Of a DNA stretch of 64,000 nucleotides, positions 1 to 11,236 are shown piece by piece; position 1 is the stretch's first letter, and each line of letters starts with the position of its first letter. The position numbers were made by a program, and so were the translations under genes. The stretch is from Bolinopsis microptera (Eukaryota > Ctenophora > Tentaculata > Lobata > Bolinopsidae). Below the pieces are notes generated by a model. The model saw only the letters and a program-made list of their open reading frames with translations, was not told where the DNA came from and ran no database searches. The stretch lies in the NCBI RefSeq assembly GCF_026151205.1, contig NC_087073.1, positions 14,031,837 to 14,095,836 of the forward strand, read 5' to 3'.

Positions 1-121
1 GGGTTTAACGGCCAAATTTAGCAAAAAGCTAAATTCGTAAAGAAGCATAAGTCCAGCTCTGCAGCCAACAGTGGCGGATGCAGAACTCTAATTTTACCAT
101 TTTAATGTTTATTCATTTTAA
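1..121. other. Flank upstream of a truncated retrotransposon copy
   Basis: AT-rich sequence before the 5'-truncated copy that begins near 122. A TAA stop lies immediately before the coding homology (119-121), so the homology starts abruptly, as expected for 5' truncation during target-primed reverse transcription. Nothing else is recognised. Confidence 0.4.
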
Positions 122-695
122 TTGATGACCCACAACAACATCAGAGACACATTAGAAAATCTCCTTCGTGAGGTATGTCATGATGTGAAAGTCGAACCCC
201 AGCTACAGAAGGTAAATGAGGGTGACTGCCTCAACCCCAAGACTATAACAGGTGACCAAGCTCGGCTCGACGTATCTGCTAGAGGAGTTTGGACTCCATT
301 TGATAAGACCTTTCTTGACATAAGGGTTTCACACCCCAATTGCTTATCAAACAGGACCAAAACTCTTCAAGAAGTATACAAAGAGAACGAAAAGGAGAAG
401 AAGGATGGGTACTTGGAGAGAGTGTTGAACGTAGAGAAGGCCACTTTCACCCCAGCCGTATTTCTCACAACTGGAGGCATGTCCAAAGAATGTAAGCGGT
501 TTCTAAATAGAGTGGCAGACCTCATCGCAGTATTGCGATGTGGTAAGACATGTAAGGACAATAATAAGATTCGCTATGTTAAGAACCACACTCATAGCTC
601 TACGAGGGTACAGAGGACAGCAAATGGACAGCAAATATGAGACATCACTATCAGAAGTCTCTTGTAACCTCATCCCTGCCCCTATGATGGAGTAG
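122..695 (+). pseudogene. Non-LTR retrotransposon, 3' fragment (C-terminal nuclease-like domain)
   Basis: Coding homology starts at THNNIRD and contains ARLDVSARGVW, FLDIRVSHPN and TTGGMSKECKRF. The same block order occurs downstream of the reverse transcriptase in the copy at 1252-3757. The D and (D)xR pattern resembles a PD-(D/E)XK restriction-like endonuclease fold, but that is inference. The open frame runs to 640. A frameshift near 530-533 moves the true C-terminus into another frame, where RHVRTIIRFAMLRTTLIALR continues to NLIPAPMME and a TAG at 693-695. The C-terminus NLIPAPMME matches NLIPATMDYE of the other copy. All of the RT is missing (5' truncated), so this copy is non-functional. 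Confidence 0.75.
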
Positions 696-1251
696 ATGTG
701 TATATATCTGATTGTTGATATTTCATATTATATAATTATATTGGTAGCAGTGGACAATTTCCGGTACCTCTGTATTGTGCTCTGCCGATTGCAACACTTG
801 AATTACTTTATTGTATATATACTGTTTGACATTTTCTACTTTTAATTGATTGAATTATATTTTAGAGGATGTTTAACACACAAAGTTAAAATATTATGTA
901 CACGAATGTTCGATAAATTGTATCGGACGGAGATTCCTTACATGGTTTGACATATTTTATACCTAGAACAAACACATAATATAGCAATGGCCAATTGGCT
1001 GACTATAAGGTCATGGCCTGAACAAACAATTTTATTAAATAGTCAAGTGATGCTAAAGCAGAGCACAAATGTGTAATAAGTTAATAGATTAAAAACTGAT
1101 TCATGTGATGCATTACGCAGAGCACAGATAAAAATACTGATTCAATGATTAAAATTATAGCTGTGAGTGTCAATAAATTACTGTGTCATAAAAAAGGAAC
1201 GATGTACACGTGATCTGAGATACCAATATCTCAATATCAAAAGGATAGTGT
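696..1251. other. Facing 3' UTRs of two retrotransposon copies
   Basis: No gene. This is the 3' untranslated tail of the plus copy followed by that of the minus copy. A motif related to TGTGCTCTGC followed by ATGCA(T/A)CAC appears at about 775 (+) and twice on the minus strand (about 1040-1075 and 1100-1130). The two copies therefore share UTR sequence, and the minus copy carries it in tandem. Confidence 0.5.
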
Positions 1252-3757
1252 CTAGAAACATTCATAGTCCATGGTGGCAGGTATCAAGTTAAACGAAGTT
1301 ACACTGACTGGCAATGTATACGATTGCCGTCTCCCTCTCTCACCCCTGACCGCTATCAGGACCCGTGCTCCTGAGGATTGAGAATCTAATCCTGGTGCGC
1401 ATGTAACACATAATAGCCGCATAGTCTTCTCCTCTTTTCTGGGATAGTTTTTCAGCGAGTCTCTTGTGGTATCTTGTGGCTTGTGGACCCCATCCACCAT
1501 TTGTTGAGTATATAAGTGGGGTAAAGGTGCCTTTTTCCACCTGGATGATTCTGTTGTTGTACTTTTTCATTTTCCTCATTTCATGAGCTTTATAGATCTG
1601 TTCCATACCTTTTTTGTCATATGTCATGTGGGTGAGTTGGGATGGGTAACACAGACATCAAAGAATGTTCGTTCAAATGTGCTCCAGAGACCTCGTGAGG
1701 ATACATCAGGTGCAGCTCTATCATCATTGGTACCAACAATTTCTTCATTATCAAGGGGTATCAATGCTGGCTCAGTCACTACATCTCTGCATACTTCACG
1801 CTGCAGCTCTGCATTTAGATCGCGGATGTTGTTGTGTCTCATAGAAACATAGCCACCTTCCTTGCATATGTGTGATTCACATTATTTATCTCTCCACAAG
1901 CACAGTGAAATGGGGTGTTAGGGATCTCCCAACCATAACGCAAGTACAGAGCATCACGGAACTCAATCTTGTTCAGGGAGTAGCCAAATCTCTTCAATGG
2001 AAGTGCAGTAAGCCAACATCCTGAACCTTTCTCTTTGATGAACTGGAGAGATCTCTTTAGGTTGGGATCTCTTACACTGTCCTCTATTGATTTGCTAACC
2101 GTAAATAAGTGTTTCTCCTTGATTGCCTTGAGACTCTTTATAGTGTCATTTTGAATTGACATGTTGTAATGTTCAAGGGTGTTTTGCTGGTTGATAATCA
2201 GGTCTGTGAGGTCTTTTGTGATGGTGACTGAGGCTGTGAATTCTCTATTGCAGTTTTCAACTGGGTTGGAGATACCTAGGCCACCATGTCTGACTGGCAA
2301 TGCAAATATGGAGCGGTCCAAGTCTGATACGTTCTTACCCAAGATTGCTGGAATAAAATCTGTTCTGATGCAATCCTCCAACGGTTGAAACAAGTGACTT
2401 ATACCCGGGATGGTCCTCTGAATGAACGTCCACCGGTGACAAATTCCCTTAGTATATGCAGTCAAAGCAGCTTGGGGCTCCTCAACAGCAATTGATGACA
2501 ACAGCTTGATGTCCTGACACCAAATATGGACTTTATCTGAGACATATTTGTTCTTAAAAGCTTCGCTGCCAATTGCTGCACCCAAATGGCGTTCTCCTTC
2601 AGACTCAATTTTAATACCAGTGCCTGAGAATACTTTCTGCGCAAGATCTAGGTCCTTGCTATTCTTCACAATCAGGACGGTCTTACTGGCTTTTGGGTAA
2701 TATCCATACTTTGGTCCTTGCTCCAACAGCGTATCCCACCATATCTTAATACCTTCAATCTTTCCACCAGCACTACTGTCGTCTGCATACCAAGACTGTT
2801 TGCAAAAACTGGGCTTGGAGGCTGTGGCTAGGTCATCTACTAGAGGCTTGATCCCTAACGCATAGAATGCCATTGCTGCTACATCTCCCTGAGTTGAACC
2901 TTCCTCAGACTTTAGTTGGTAGTGGTCCTCGGTAGTATTAATGATCAGGTCTGCTGGCTTTTGGTAGTGGTTCTTTAGATACTGATAGAGCGGAGGACAG
3001 ATCTCATGAACATTGTGAAGGGCTGCTTCTCTATTAAGACGATTGAACGCATTATCAGCGTCAACCTGTAGTATTGCTTCAGTGTCACTGTCTTCCCAGA
3101 TCTGTCTCATTGCATGAATGGAAGCCTCTATTCCTGATTTGAGCCCTGCACAGGTCTGCAGTGGGCCAGCAGCATATATTGTATATCAGTTTTGAAAGAC
3201 ATTATAACTGCTTTTCCAATGATTCTGCGCAATATCTCGCCGATTCCAATTGGTCTTACACCAGGTTTCCCGTTCTTATCCTGGCCTTTATCAAGAGGGA
3301 TTAATCTGCATGCAGTGAACTCTTTCAGACAGCTATGATGGATATCTTCTCTACAAAGGCGCCTTGCAACTATTGCTATAGACTCAGCAAGTGTCCCTGA
3401 TGCTTTGCCAAATGATTTGCTGCAGATGATATGCTTCCACAAATCTGAGTCCGTTAGTGTTGGGCCGCCTGATCCATCCAAATATAAACAAGCCCTCTTG
3501 ACAGTCTCTGCGTCAATCCTCTCAAATATCACTTCCTGAGGTGGAGGAGTACTGTGAGGGTGCAGAACAACTGGATCTGCTTTAACAGCTGGAGGGTGTT
3601 TCTCCCCAAGGACCTGTTTAATGTTTGCTGTTAGGCTGTGAACTCCTAAGGTGTCATTGGGACTGTCAACAAATTTGGTGGCTTGTTTAACTTTCCCAAG
3701 AAGCATTAGTCGGCAGAAACTCTTCTTCCTGGATTCCTCGCTGATTTTTTGTTGCTA
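1252..3757 (-). pseudogene. Non-LTR retrotransposon ORF: reverse transcriptase plus C-terminal nuclease-like domain, frameshifted
   Basis: Read on the minus strand in four frames. The N-terminal part (3757-3128) has DGSGGPTLTD and GVRPIGIGEILRRIIGKAV (RT motifs 1-2). A frameshift near 3165 leads into 3110-1839, with ILQVDADNAFNRL (motif A), STQGD (motif B), WYADDSSAGG (motif C, YADD) and YPKASKT (motif D). A CxC...H finger (CACGEINNVNH) follows. Further shifts near 1870 and 1627 lead to MRHNNIRD, PDVSSRGLW, FFDVCVTHPN and STNGGWGPQATRY, and a last shift near 1380 gives the C-terminus ending NLIPATMDYECF. The catalytic RT residues survive, but at least four frameshifts make the copy dead. It is a single-ORF LINE family with a C-terminal domain rather than an N-terminal APE nuclease; I do not assign a clade. 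Confidence 0.8.
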
Positions 3758-3986
3758 GAACAAACTGACAAAGACAACAAACTGACAAAGACAACAGAAC
3801 ACCGGTATTAAAGAGGAAATACTAGAAAACAAAAAAGCTGTCAAACCAAACCTACATTTGTACAAGCTGGGTGGATGGTATGGTAGTAGTTTATATTGCT
3901 AAAGTAGATCAGAACGCTCGATTTTTTTCCCTACTCTTGCCGAAGGCAAAAAGATCGTAGGGAATAAGTAATCGGGTTTGGATATA
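3758..3986. other. Spacer with a short direct repeat
   Basis: About 230 bp between the retrotransposon and the mariner element. It holds a 17-bp direct repeat (CAAACTGACAAAGACAA twice, about 3762-3798). No gene. Confidence 0.5.
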
Positions 3987-5628
3987 CAGGGTGGCCCATA
4001 AGTGACTACCCACACGCAACCTCTTAATAACTCACGTAAATCGTCTCCAAATTGCACCAAAATTTTAGAGATTATAGATATGGGTCAAACTTAGATTTCC
4101 TGAAAGTTTCGTAAGCCACGCCCAATTACAGTGGGCGTGGCGTGACACTCCCTCTTTTTCACTATCGTCTTCATAAAATGAGAACGCTTTAAGCTAAGAA
4201 CTCAAAATTTTTTGCACACATTTGGCTTGATAATTGAAAACTTTTCCAAAAGTTTCAAGTTCATTGGTTTAAATATGGCTGAGTTATGACCATTTTAAAA
4301 TCCATCGGATATGTGATCCGAGCACTCAGTCAGTGATGTTTGCACTCAATTAGTGATCTCGTCACCCAATCTGATCAAGAGTAAGGCGTTAGCGTGTATT
4401 AATGAGGTTCATTAGGCTTTGATTGGATACCGATGATGACTTTGCTAGAAAGGGAAACACAAATTTTTAGGATAAAAACCAGATCGTGACTTTTCAGGAA
4501 AAGCCGTTCTCTCCACCACTTCATCCGGTCTAGTAGAGCCCCAGTGAATTGCATTCTGGGAGTTGACATATCCGTTTATATGGCCTTGTCGCTGTACCAG
4601 ATTTCGTCCTCAAAGTAGGGATCCACATTCTGCTTGGACAGGAATGTGTTGGCGAAATCTATCCTCGATTGGAAATCACGGTCCAAAAGTTTGTGTTTCT
4701 TTGTGATTCGGTAGGCATGGTTAGAAAGGTCTTGCTTTAGGATTCGCTGAAGGGTTGTTCTGCTGATGTCTAAGGCAGGAGCTCGTTTCCGGGTGCCAAT
4801 CTTAGGTGTGTCCATCACGTCACCAACAACCATCATGATGTTTTCTACAGTCCTCGCAGTTCGTCTTCTGCCGACTCTTCGCCGATCGTGTGCAGAAAAC
4901 GTAAACTTGATCTTGTGATGAATGTCAAAGCAGCTTTTCCGGCAAGGGGGTGGTCGGTTGAATTTCATCTGAAATTGTCGTTTAATCTGAGGGTAGAACT
5001 CCCCATTTTCTTTCTTCAAGTAGACGAACAATCGTCGTTCTGCAGTAAAGGGAGGATAGTGAACCATTTTCGATGATTCAATGGATGGTTCATTCCTTTT
5101 TATTGATTGTAAGGAACCTGTGACTAGCAGGGCTAACAAGCCCTGAAATGGTGACACCACCATAAATTCGTGTGATAGCGTTTTAGGTGCTGTCAGCTGT
5201 ATAGGCCGGCCCATAAGCAGGCTGCAACCAATCAAGCGGTGCATGTGAGCCAAACAGGCCATTAACCAAGTGACGAGATCACTGACTGAGTGCTCGGATC
5301 ACGTATCCGATGAGTTTTGAAATGGTCATAACTTAGCCATATTTTAACCAATGAACTTGAAACTTTGGGAAAGGTTTTCAATTATCAAGCCAAATGTGTG
5401 CAAAAAATTTTGAGTTCTTAGCTTAAAGCGTTCTCATTTTATGAAGACAATAGTGAAAAAGAGGGAGTGTCACGCCACGCCCACTGTAATTGGGCGTGGC
5501 TTACGAAACTTTCAGGAAATCTAAGTTTGACCCATATCTATAATCTCTAAAATTTTGGTGCAATTTGGAGACGATTTACGTGAGTTATTAAGAGGTTGCG
5601 TGTGGGTAGTCACTTATGGGCCACCCTG
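3987..5628 (-). mobile_element. Tc1/mariner-type transposon with long terminal inverted repeats
   Basis: The 1,642-bp element starts CAGGGTGGCCCATAAGTG and ends with its reverse complement, with TA on both sides (3985-3986 and 5629-5630), the family's target duplication. The TIRs are unusually long: 3987-4372 and 5270-5628, nearly identical. The left arm carries about 28 bp of extra sequence near 4335-4365. The interior encodes a truncated transposase on the minus strand. Confidence 0.92.
4445..5067 (-). pseudogene. Mariner-type transposase, truncated and frameshifted
   Basis: The likely start is MVHYPPFTAERR at 5067; upstream codons in the open frame look like TIR sequence. The N-terminal helix-turn-helix region is followed by RRVGRRRTARTVENI, typical of mariner relatives. 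WYSDKA near 4582 holds the first catalytic Asp (usual form SDE). A frameshift there moves the frame to HINGYVNSQNAIHWGSTRPD, and the frame ends at a stop at 4445-4447. The second and third catalytic acidic residues are absent, so the C-terminal third of a roughly 340-aa transposase has been deleted. This copy could move only with enzyme supplied from elsewhere. Confidence 0.85.
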
Positions 5629-5630
5629 TA

Positions 5631-7988
5631 TGAGGTGGCCCGATGGACCTGCGATGATGACAAAAGTCTGCTCCTTCGAAATATAGACCACTCCCTTATA
5701 ATTAAGTGTATAGGAAGCGTCTGTTATGCTGCGCGCGACGCTAGCCGTGTGTTAATTAATTACAGTGAAATTCCTCCTTCGCAAAGTTATTTTCCGCAAT
5801 TTTCTGGATTCATTTATAATTATTGTTGATGCGCGGCGCTGCATCGGTCAAATAAATCGTCAATTTTTACCATGCACGAATCCCACTCATTTATAAAAAA
5901 ACATAGTTTTAGTATGTAAATATGGTGCACTTTTTTCCAGTCACACTTTACACTCAAAAGAATTAATGGTACAAGTACATGGTAGGGAAAATTGATCGTG
6001 CGTGGTTTAACCGCGGCGAAATTCTTGTTAAATGATATTTTATAATTTTTGCGCGGCGCTCATTTCTAAACACCGCGGTCAATGAATTATTCCAACAAGG
6101 ATTTTGTTGCTACATGTTGTATTGTGTATACCTCCCTCGTGCACGCGAGAAAAACCGGCCTTGCCGTTTGCGGCCGGCCTTTTGCGATCAAAAGGGGTTA
6201 CAGCGTGTGTCAAGATTTTTAGTAAAGGAAAATAGACGTTACACTTTAGATTAATAAAAGAAAAAATACCATGCAATAAAGTGAAACAAATTATTTAGTG
6301 AAACAAATTTAAAATTTTATAATTTACTTTACAATCATAATATAATAATATTGATAAGCCTCCGTTTTGAAAGTTTTAAATTTTAATAAATTCACATTTC
6401 TATTTAAAATTCAATTTTATGTATAAGTCAATAACTGGCCGCCAAAGCCGCGCATTCTTGAAAACAGGATTAACTTGTTTATAGTTATACGACAACGTAA
6501 ATTTAAAACTATCCGTGGTTTTTTTTTAAATAAATAAATAATAATTTTACCTAAGTCTAAAGCCAGCATTGTAAAATTTACTATTAAATCATATATGATT
6601 AATATATCGTCATCTTTAAATATGTACAATGCATGATGCAACAATTCATTAATCTGTAAACACGCGTACTCCAGCCACTCCACGCATCAATTGTTATGTT
6701 TAATAAATAAAATGAAGATATTATGTAAAAATAAATATTTAGTAATATAAGGCATACTGCATACTAAAAAATTGAATCACGTCGTGACCCCCATTGTCGT
6801 TTTACTAAGTTTAATTTACAATTTAGCGTTTAAATTGGGTGGCGATTACGTTATTCCCTCTTGAGGGAATGCTACGCATGTTGTTGGCTGTCAGACTTTG
6901 GACAAGGATATGTTCTCGCGCCGTACGTTTATAGTAAAGCATGTTGGTACAATTTGGTACAGAAAGTCAAACTCTTTACTTAGACTTTATGCTAGAAGTC
7001 GTTTACATATTACGTAATCATCCGAGGGGAGGGAGTTTCCAAAATATGTGAACGACTGCTTGTACGTTTATAATAGTTAAATGCACACAGTTCTGTGAAA
7101 CCTAAACTTCTAAAAGCTTTAAAAGTTTTTACTTAAGAGTCAAAAATATGAATTGAACCTTAAATGCATATAAAAATTGCTAAAAACGTAATAAACGTAT
7201 AAAAGTGGTAAAAACGTAGTAAACGTATAAAAAAGTATTATAAAAATTTCTGTACTTATAAAGAATATTAATACGTGGTACTTTTTTATTCATTAAGATC
7301 AAATTTTTCCCTTGGTCGGTAGCATTTAGCAACTACACATGTTCATATTCAAACACCATAATTTAACCGGTGGTAACAGGCTGGCTGACAGTTTCATATC
7401 ACTGGGAGCACTCTCCCGTCTCCGCCTTATTAGTCTTAAAAGTGCTGGGAATTCTGCCAGCTTTTAAGAAGTCTTGAACAAGGTAACAAAGTTCAGGTAA
7501 CCAATTTTTCTTGATCACGTGACAATTTAGAATAAATAAACGTGTGGGATGTTCGTCGGAAAAGTTCCAGAAACGCAGTCTTGACTCGGTTCGGTTCTTG
7601 GTCGTCGGTTCTTCTGATGTTGTTCTTAATTGGCTTCTTTCGTTCTCAGTTGATTTGCAGTCATCTCCTGAAACGATTTTACATATCATTCAATTTGCAA
7701 AAGTAAGGGCTGCTCTCGAAAATCTCAAAATTCCAGCATCAAACTCCCATTTAGCTTTAAAAAGACACAAATAATTAAAGAATAATTCGACAATGAAGAT
7801 TATTAGCATAAGCTATGAGCTATCTAGATTTTATAATTCTATGTAGATTGTAGAATCCAAACGATATTAGGAGAGGACAATATGTTCACTTCGGTCAAAG
7901 TCTTGAAATTTGTATTTCAAATGCATACTGCACTGTGTTTTAAAAGATTTCAATTGACCTTTATAAAACTTTAAGTACGTGATATTGT
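5631..7988. other. AT-rich intergenic sequence, no gene recognised
   Basis: There are only short frames without family features. The decamer GCGCGGCGCT occurs at about 5832 and 6051, and a GC-rich stem (CCGGCC ... GGCCGG) lies near 6153-6178. About 7175-7235 has a diverged tandem repeat of an AAAACGTA-TAAACGTATAAAA type unit. I see no promoter or RNA gene. Confidence 0.5.
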
Positions 7989-10819
7989 CTAGTCATTGAC
8001 AACTGATTGCTCAATTATAGAAAACCTTACAGTTACAATGTGCAAATTATAGACAATTACCCCAACGCTTGCGAGCATCGAATTAATGATTGATGTGCAC
8101 TTAGACAGCTCAGCTTCTGATTTAGAGCCTCCTGACTCGCGTAACTCAGGGACCAGATTCATTGAAATCTGTTTGCTCATAGCAAGCAATCTTAGGGCCA
8201 AAATCTCATGTTGGGGTAAGGGGGCTGGCTCGACAGAATTGTCCAGTCCTGTGTTTTCAACGTCAAACTCGATGGGCAGGTCATCCTTTGGCAGGTCATG
8301 ATCGTTTGGAAGATTTATTTCGAAAACATCTGCTGAATTCTGTGCAGTTATTCCTGAAAAAGATACATAAGTATAAGTAATAACTTGACAATTCTTTCAG
8401 AAAATATGATTCATTAAAATATTGCCGGATTTAATTTATTCTCATTTTTGTCGGGGAACACCTTTTTATAGTAATTAGTTGATTAGTGATTAGCTACTAA
8501 CTACCGTAACTATAAATCATAAGGATAATTCGGGTTCGGATCAGGAGGCAGTGCTCCCAAGGAGGCATACTCCCTCATTCCTATGGAACCTGGTAGTCGA
8601 TAATCTCCTTGCTTGTACAGCTATGAAAGATAACCAAGTTACCTGCAGGTATTTGCAGATGATGTGGGCCCTCTACGAAAGGAAATGATTTATATATCAT
8701 CTGGGACAGAATATGCAAAACTATCAACACGATAGAGAAACAGTGTAAAACTCAAATAGCCATGTTCACCTGGGATGGAAAGCCGAGAGATCTATCAATA
8801 CCAACCATGATTGATTCTGGAATGGCACTTAACATAACAACTCCTAGTGCAAACAACACTGAATTTGAATACCGAGACGATTACTTGTTACACAGATGGG
8901 TCAAGCAAAGACTCAGGAAGTGGGACTGGCTATATCATTACCACTGACAACATTAATAGCACTCTAGAGGAAAGACCGCTCCTGCAATTTTATCTATAAT
9001 CGTTGCACATAAAAACCACAAAAATTACTCTATATAATTGATGAATGTTTATAGATGAAAATTGTACATTCAAAGGCCTGTATGCCCATATTTGGACATT
9101 ATGCCAAATAATCGGCTTTTTATGGAGCTGGAAATCGTTCCCTTTGAAGTTTTGACTATTCCGACATGAATTGACACCAAAAAATTACCCCGTTGTTAAC
9201 ATGGCCCCAAATTATCTATTGATTGAGAATTTCAAATACGGAAATTTCGATTCGTGCAAAGATTTTGTGATTGGTCTTCTAGTAATTTGCCCTTTGTGGG
9301 ACAAGTGTCCAACAGATTCCAAATACGTTTTATAGTACTATTAGAAATAGGTGAAGACTTACTAGTTGGAGAGTTGATAGAATATCAGATATTTAATAAA
9401 TGTAAGCCTTCTGTATATTATGTGGAGCTTGATTGAAGTTATAACCCTTACTTATTATTCGTGTTTATAGCAATCTTCCCAATTTACAGTTTTTACAGAC
9501 CATTTATTGAACACCCGATTTTATGCGTTTAACATCTTTTGATCTACCAAGTCAAATATCGACTCAAAGTCAAATTATCACCTTGCCCGAGGGAAATTGC
9601 GTTTTATCACATATTCAGCCATCATTGATAAAAATACCACAATCTTTCGTAAGCTCTCCAATATCCACCTTGAAGCTGCATTTTATATCATTGAATTACA
9701 CAATATAAACTAAAGCATGTTTTAGTGTAGACTTTTTGTCACAGCAAGACTGCAACCTATAGTAACAACTATAAACAGAACCCCCAATGTCTGCTAACAA
9801 TTTTTCACTAACTTATAACACCACGCCTCAATTCAACCGCCAATTTCCTCCATCTTCTACACATAGATGTCTCCGGCAACCCTTTACAGGGTTGCCACAC
9901 CCCAGTGGCAGGCAAAGCATCCTTATGCTGTCCTGCTGTGGACCATATAGGTTATGGTCAGCCTTTCTATAAACATTCAAGATTTTTAAAATATAGTTCA
10001 AACTGTCGATCGAAATTTTGGTGGAGATATTGATACACTTTAACACTTACCAACTTCCATGTCCTTGTTAAAATAGGGCAGGTTCTGGTAGCCGGTCGGC
10101 AGGTCCTTCCATTTTATACTGCCTTCCTCTAAAAGGAAGAAGAAGTGCCGGCAAGGTAGCCGGGTAGCATAAAAGCTTCTACAGCTACAACAGGGCACGC
10201 TAACATCAATTTTGTGGTAGATGTCTTCGAAGCCACTACTGATCATGAACACTGACCCATCATTTCGCAGGATTTTTCTCGTTGTTGTCAGCCCTGTAAA
10301 ATAGTACATATTGTTTCAATCTCACATGAAAGATCTTGAGAACTTGAGTTTTTCTTCTTCTGGTCAGCGTCCTAACTGTCTAATGTCTAATAGCCTTCAG
10401 ATAAGATTGTTCATTGTGCAATTTCTACTCAACTGGACATTATGTACTATGTCCAGTGGACATAGTACAAAGAAAAGTCTGGATACAAAGATGTTGCGTA
10501 TGGTGTTGTCATCTTATGGAAGGATAAGGTAAGACATTTTTTGAGAGAATTTTTATTTATTACTGCATCAGATACAGGGTCGATTAAAACAAAACTATTT
10601 GTAAAATTTTACTAAATTTTTACCTTTTTCTTCTTTCAACTTCTCTTTGTACTTGCTATCCAAACATTTCTCCTCTTTCCACCGCTTCTGGAACAGGATC
10701 GGCCGGTCAGTGAGGTAATCAGGAACATCTGAGTTCAACCTTTTTAGGTTTGCTGACATGGAGACATTGCTGGTCACATAATATTTTTCTCTCTCCGGCA
10801 AATATCGCAGCAGTAAAAC
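7989..10819 (-). CDS. SWIM zinc-finger gene, three exons, 5' end not found
   Basis: The exons in transcript order are 10819-10624, 10293-10051 and 8353-8061. The last frame stays open to a stop at 7989, so it may be terminal. The phases join exactly (0 to 1, 1 to 1), with good acceptors (TTTTACAG, TTTTTCAG) and donors (GTAAGT at 10050). The middle exon has CCSCRSFYATRLPCRH, a CxC-x9-CxH SWIM finger, as in ZSWIM1/3-like proteins and MULE/FAR1-type transposases, where it binds DNA or protein. The first exon is rich in charged residues and ends KYKEKLKEEKG. The last exon is acidic, then has LALRLLAMSKQISMNLVPEL. No start codon or transposase core is seen upstream; 10850-11810 is repeat DNA. It may be a host ZSWIM-type gene or a domesticated or decaying MULE. 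Confidence 0.65.
8061..8353 (-). CDS. SWIM gene exon 3
   Basis: The exon is bounded by TTTTTCAG (acceptor) and GTTGGG/GTAATT (possible donor), 97 codons after completing the split Gly. If the donor is not used, the frame continues to a TGA at 7989-7991. The product is acidic (DLPKDDLPIEFDVEN) followed by a probable helix. No domain is recognised. Confidence 0.55.
8535..9000 (+). pseudogene. LINE fragment: reverse transcriptase end and RNase H start
   Basis: Fragments in several frames: RHTPSFLWNLVVDNLL (compare the GxLSPLLWNLVVDDLL block of jockey/I-type RTs), then LQVFADDV (the ADD of motif C), then TDGSSKDSGSGTGYI near 8891-8935, the opening strand of an RNase H domain with its DG(S). Stops and frameshifts separate these blocks. 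The fragment sits in the intron between SWIM-gene exons 2 and 3, in the opposite orientation. Confidence 0.7.
9001..10050. other. Intron of the SWIM gene, no other gene
   Basis: AT-rich. A perfect short hairpin (GGCAACCCT ... AGGGTTGCC, about 9872-9894) is the only structure noted. Confidence 0.45.
10051..10293 (-). CDS. SWIM gene exon 2 (SWIM finger)
   Basis: Acceptor TTTTACAG before 10293 and a consensus donor GTAAGT at 10050-10045. The exon reads GLTTTRKILRND, then the SWIM finger CCSCRSFYATRLPCRH, then LPTGYQNLPYFNKDMEV. This is the strongest evidence that the gene is real. Confidence 0.72.
10446..10476. repeat. Short palindrome in SWIM-gene intron 1
   Basis: TACTATGTCCA followed by TGGACATAGTA forms a near-perfect inverted repeat. 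No function is assigned. Confidence 0.5.
10624..10819 (-). CDS. SWIM gene exon 1 of those visible
   Basis: Acceptor CATAAACAG before 10819 and donor GTAAAA at 10623. The 65 codons give VLLLRYLPEREKYYVTS and LTDRPILFQKRWKEEK, ending in a Lys/Glu-rich stretch. The 1-nt overhang joins exon 2 in frame (split Gly). Because it starts at an acceptor, further 5' exons must exist or have been lost. Confidence 0.55.
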
Positions 10820-10896
10820 CTGTTTATGACAGGGGTTAGTCGTGACCAATAGTTGAATTCATCCAGTGACAACATGCTCGACCGGCGGTACCGCGA

Positions 10897-11236
10897 CAAT
10901 TGACCCCCCGACAATTGACCCCCGACAATTGACCCCCGACAATTGACCCCCCCCCCCCGACAATTGACTTATTGACCCCCGACAATTGACCCCCTATGTA
11001 ATTACACCGGGGTCAATTGTTTAGGGTTTAGTACAAAAATTGACCCCCGACAATTAACTCCCTGACAATTGACACCCGACAATTGACCCCCTATGTTATT
11101 ACACTGGGGTCAATTGTCGCGAAATCTAGGGCTTAGTACGGCAATTGACCCCCCCCCCCCCCCGACAATTGACCCCCGACAATTGACCCCATGACAAATG
11201 ACCCCCATGTACAATTACACTGGGTTTAATTGATCG
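10897..11236. repeat. GACAATTGACCCC tandem and inverted repeats
   Basis: Many copies of a roughly 14-bp unit GACAATTGACCCCC with C-runs of variable length. Two to three copies of a hairpin are visible, with stem GACAATTGACCCC / GGGGTCAATTGT and a loop around ATGTNATTACAC (about 10979-11022, 11077-11119, and a degenerate one near 11170-11235). The GTCAATTG motif recurs inside the neighbouring telomeric array. Confidence 0.85.
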
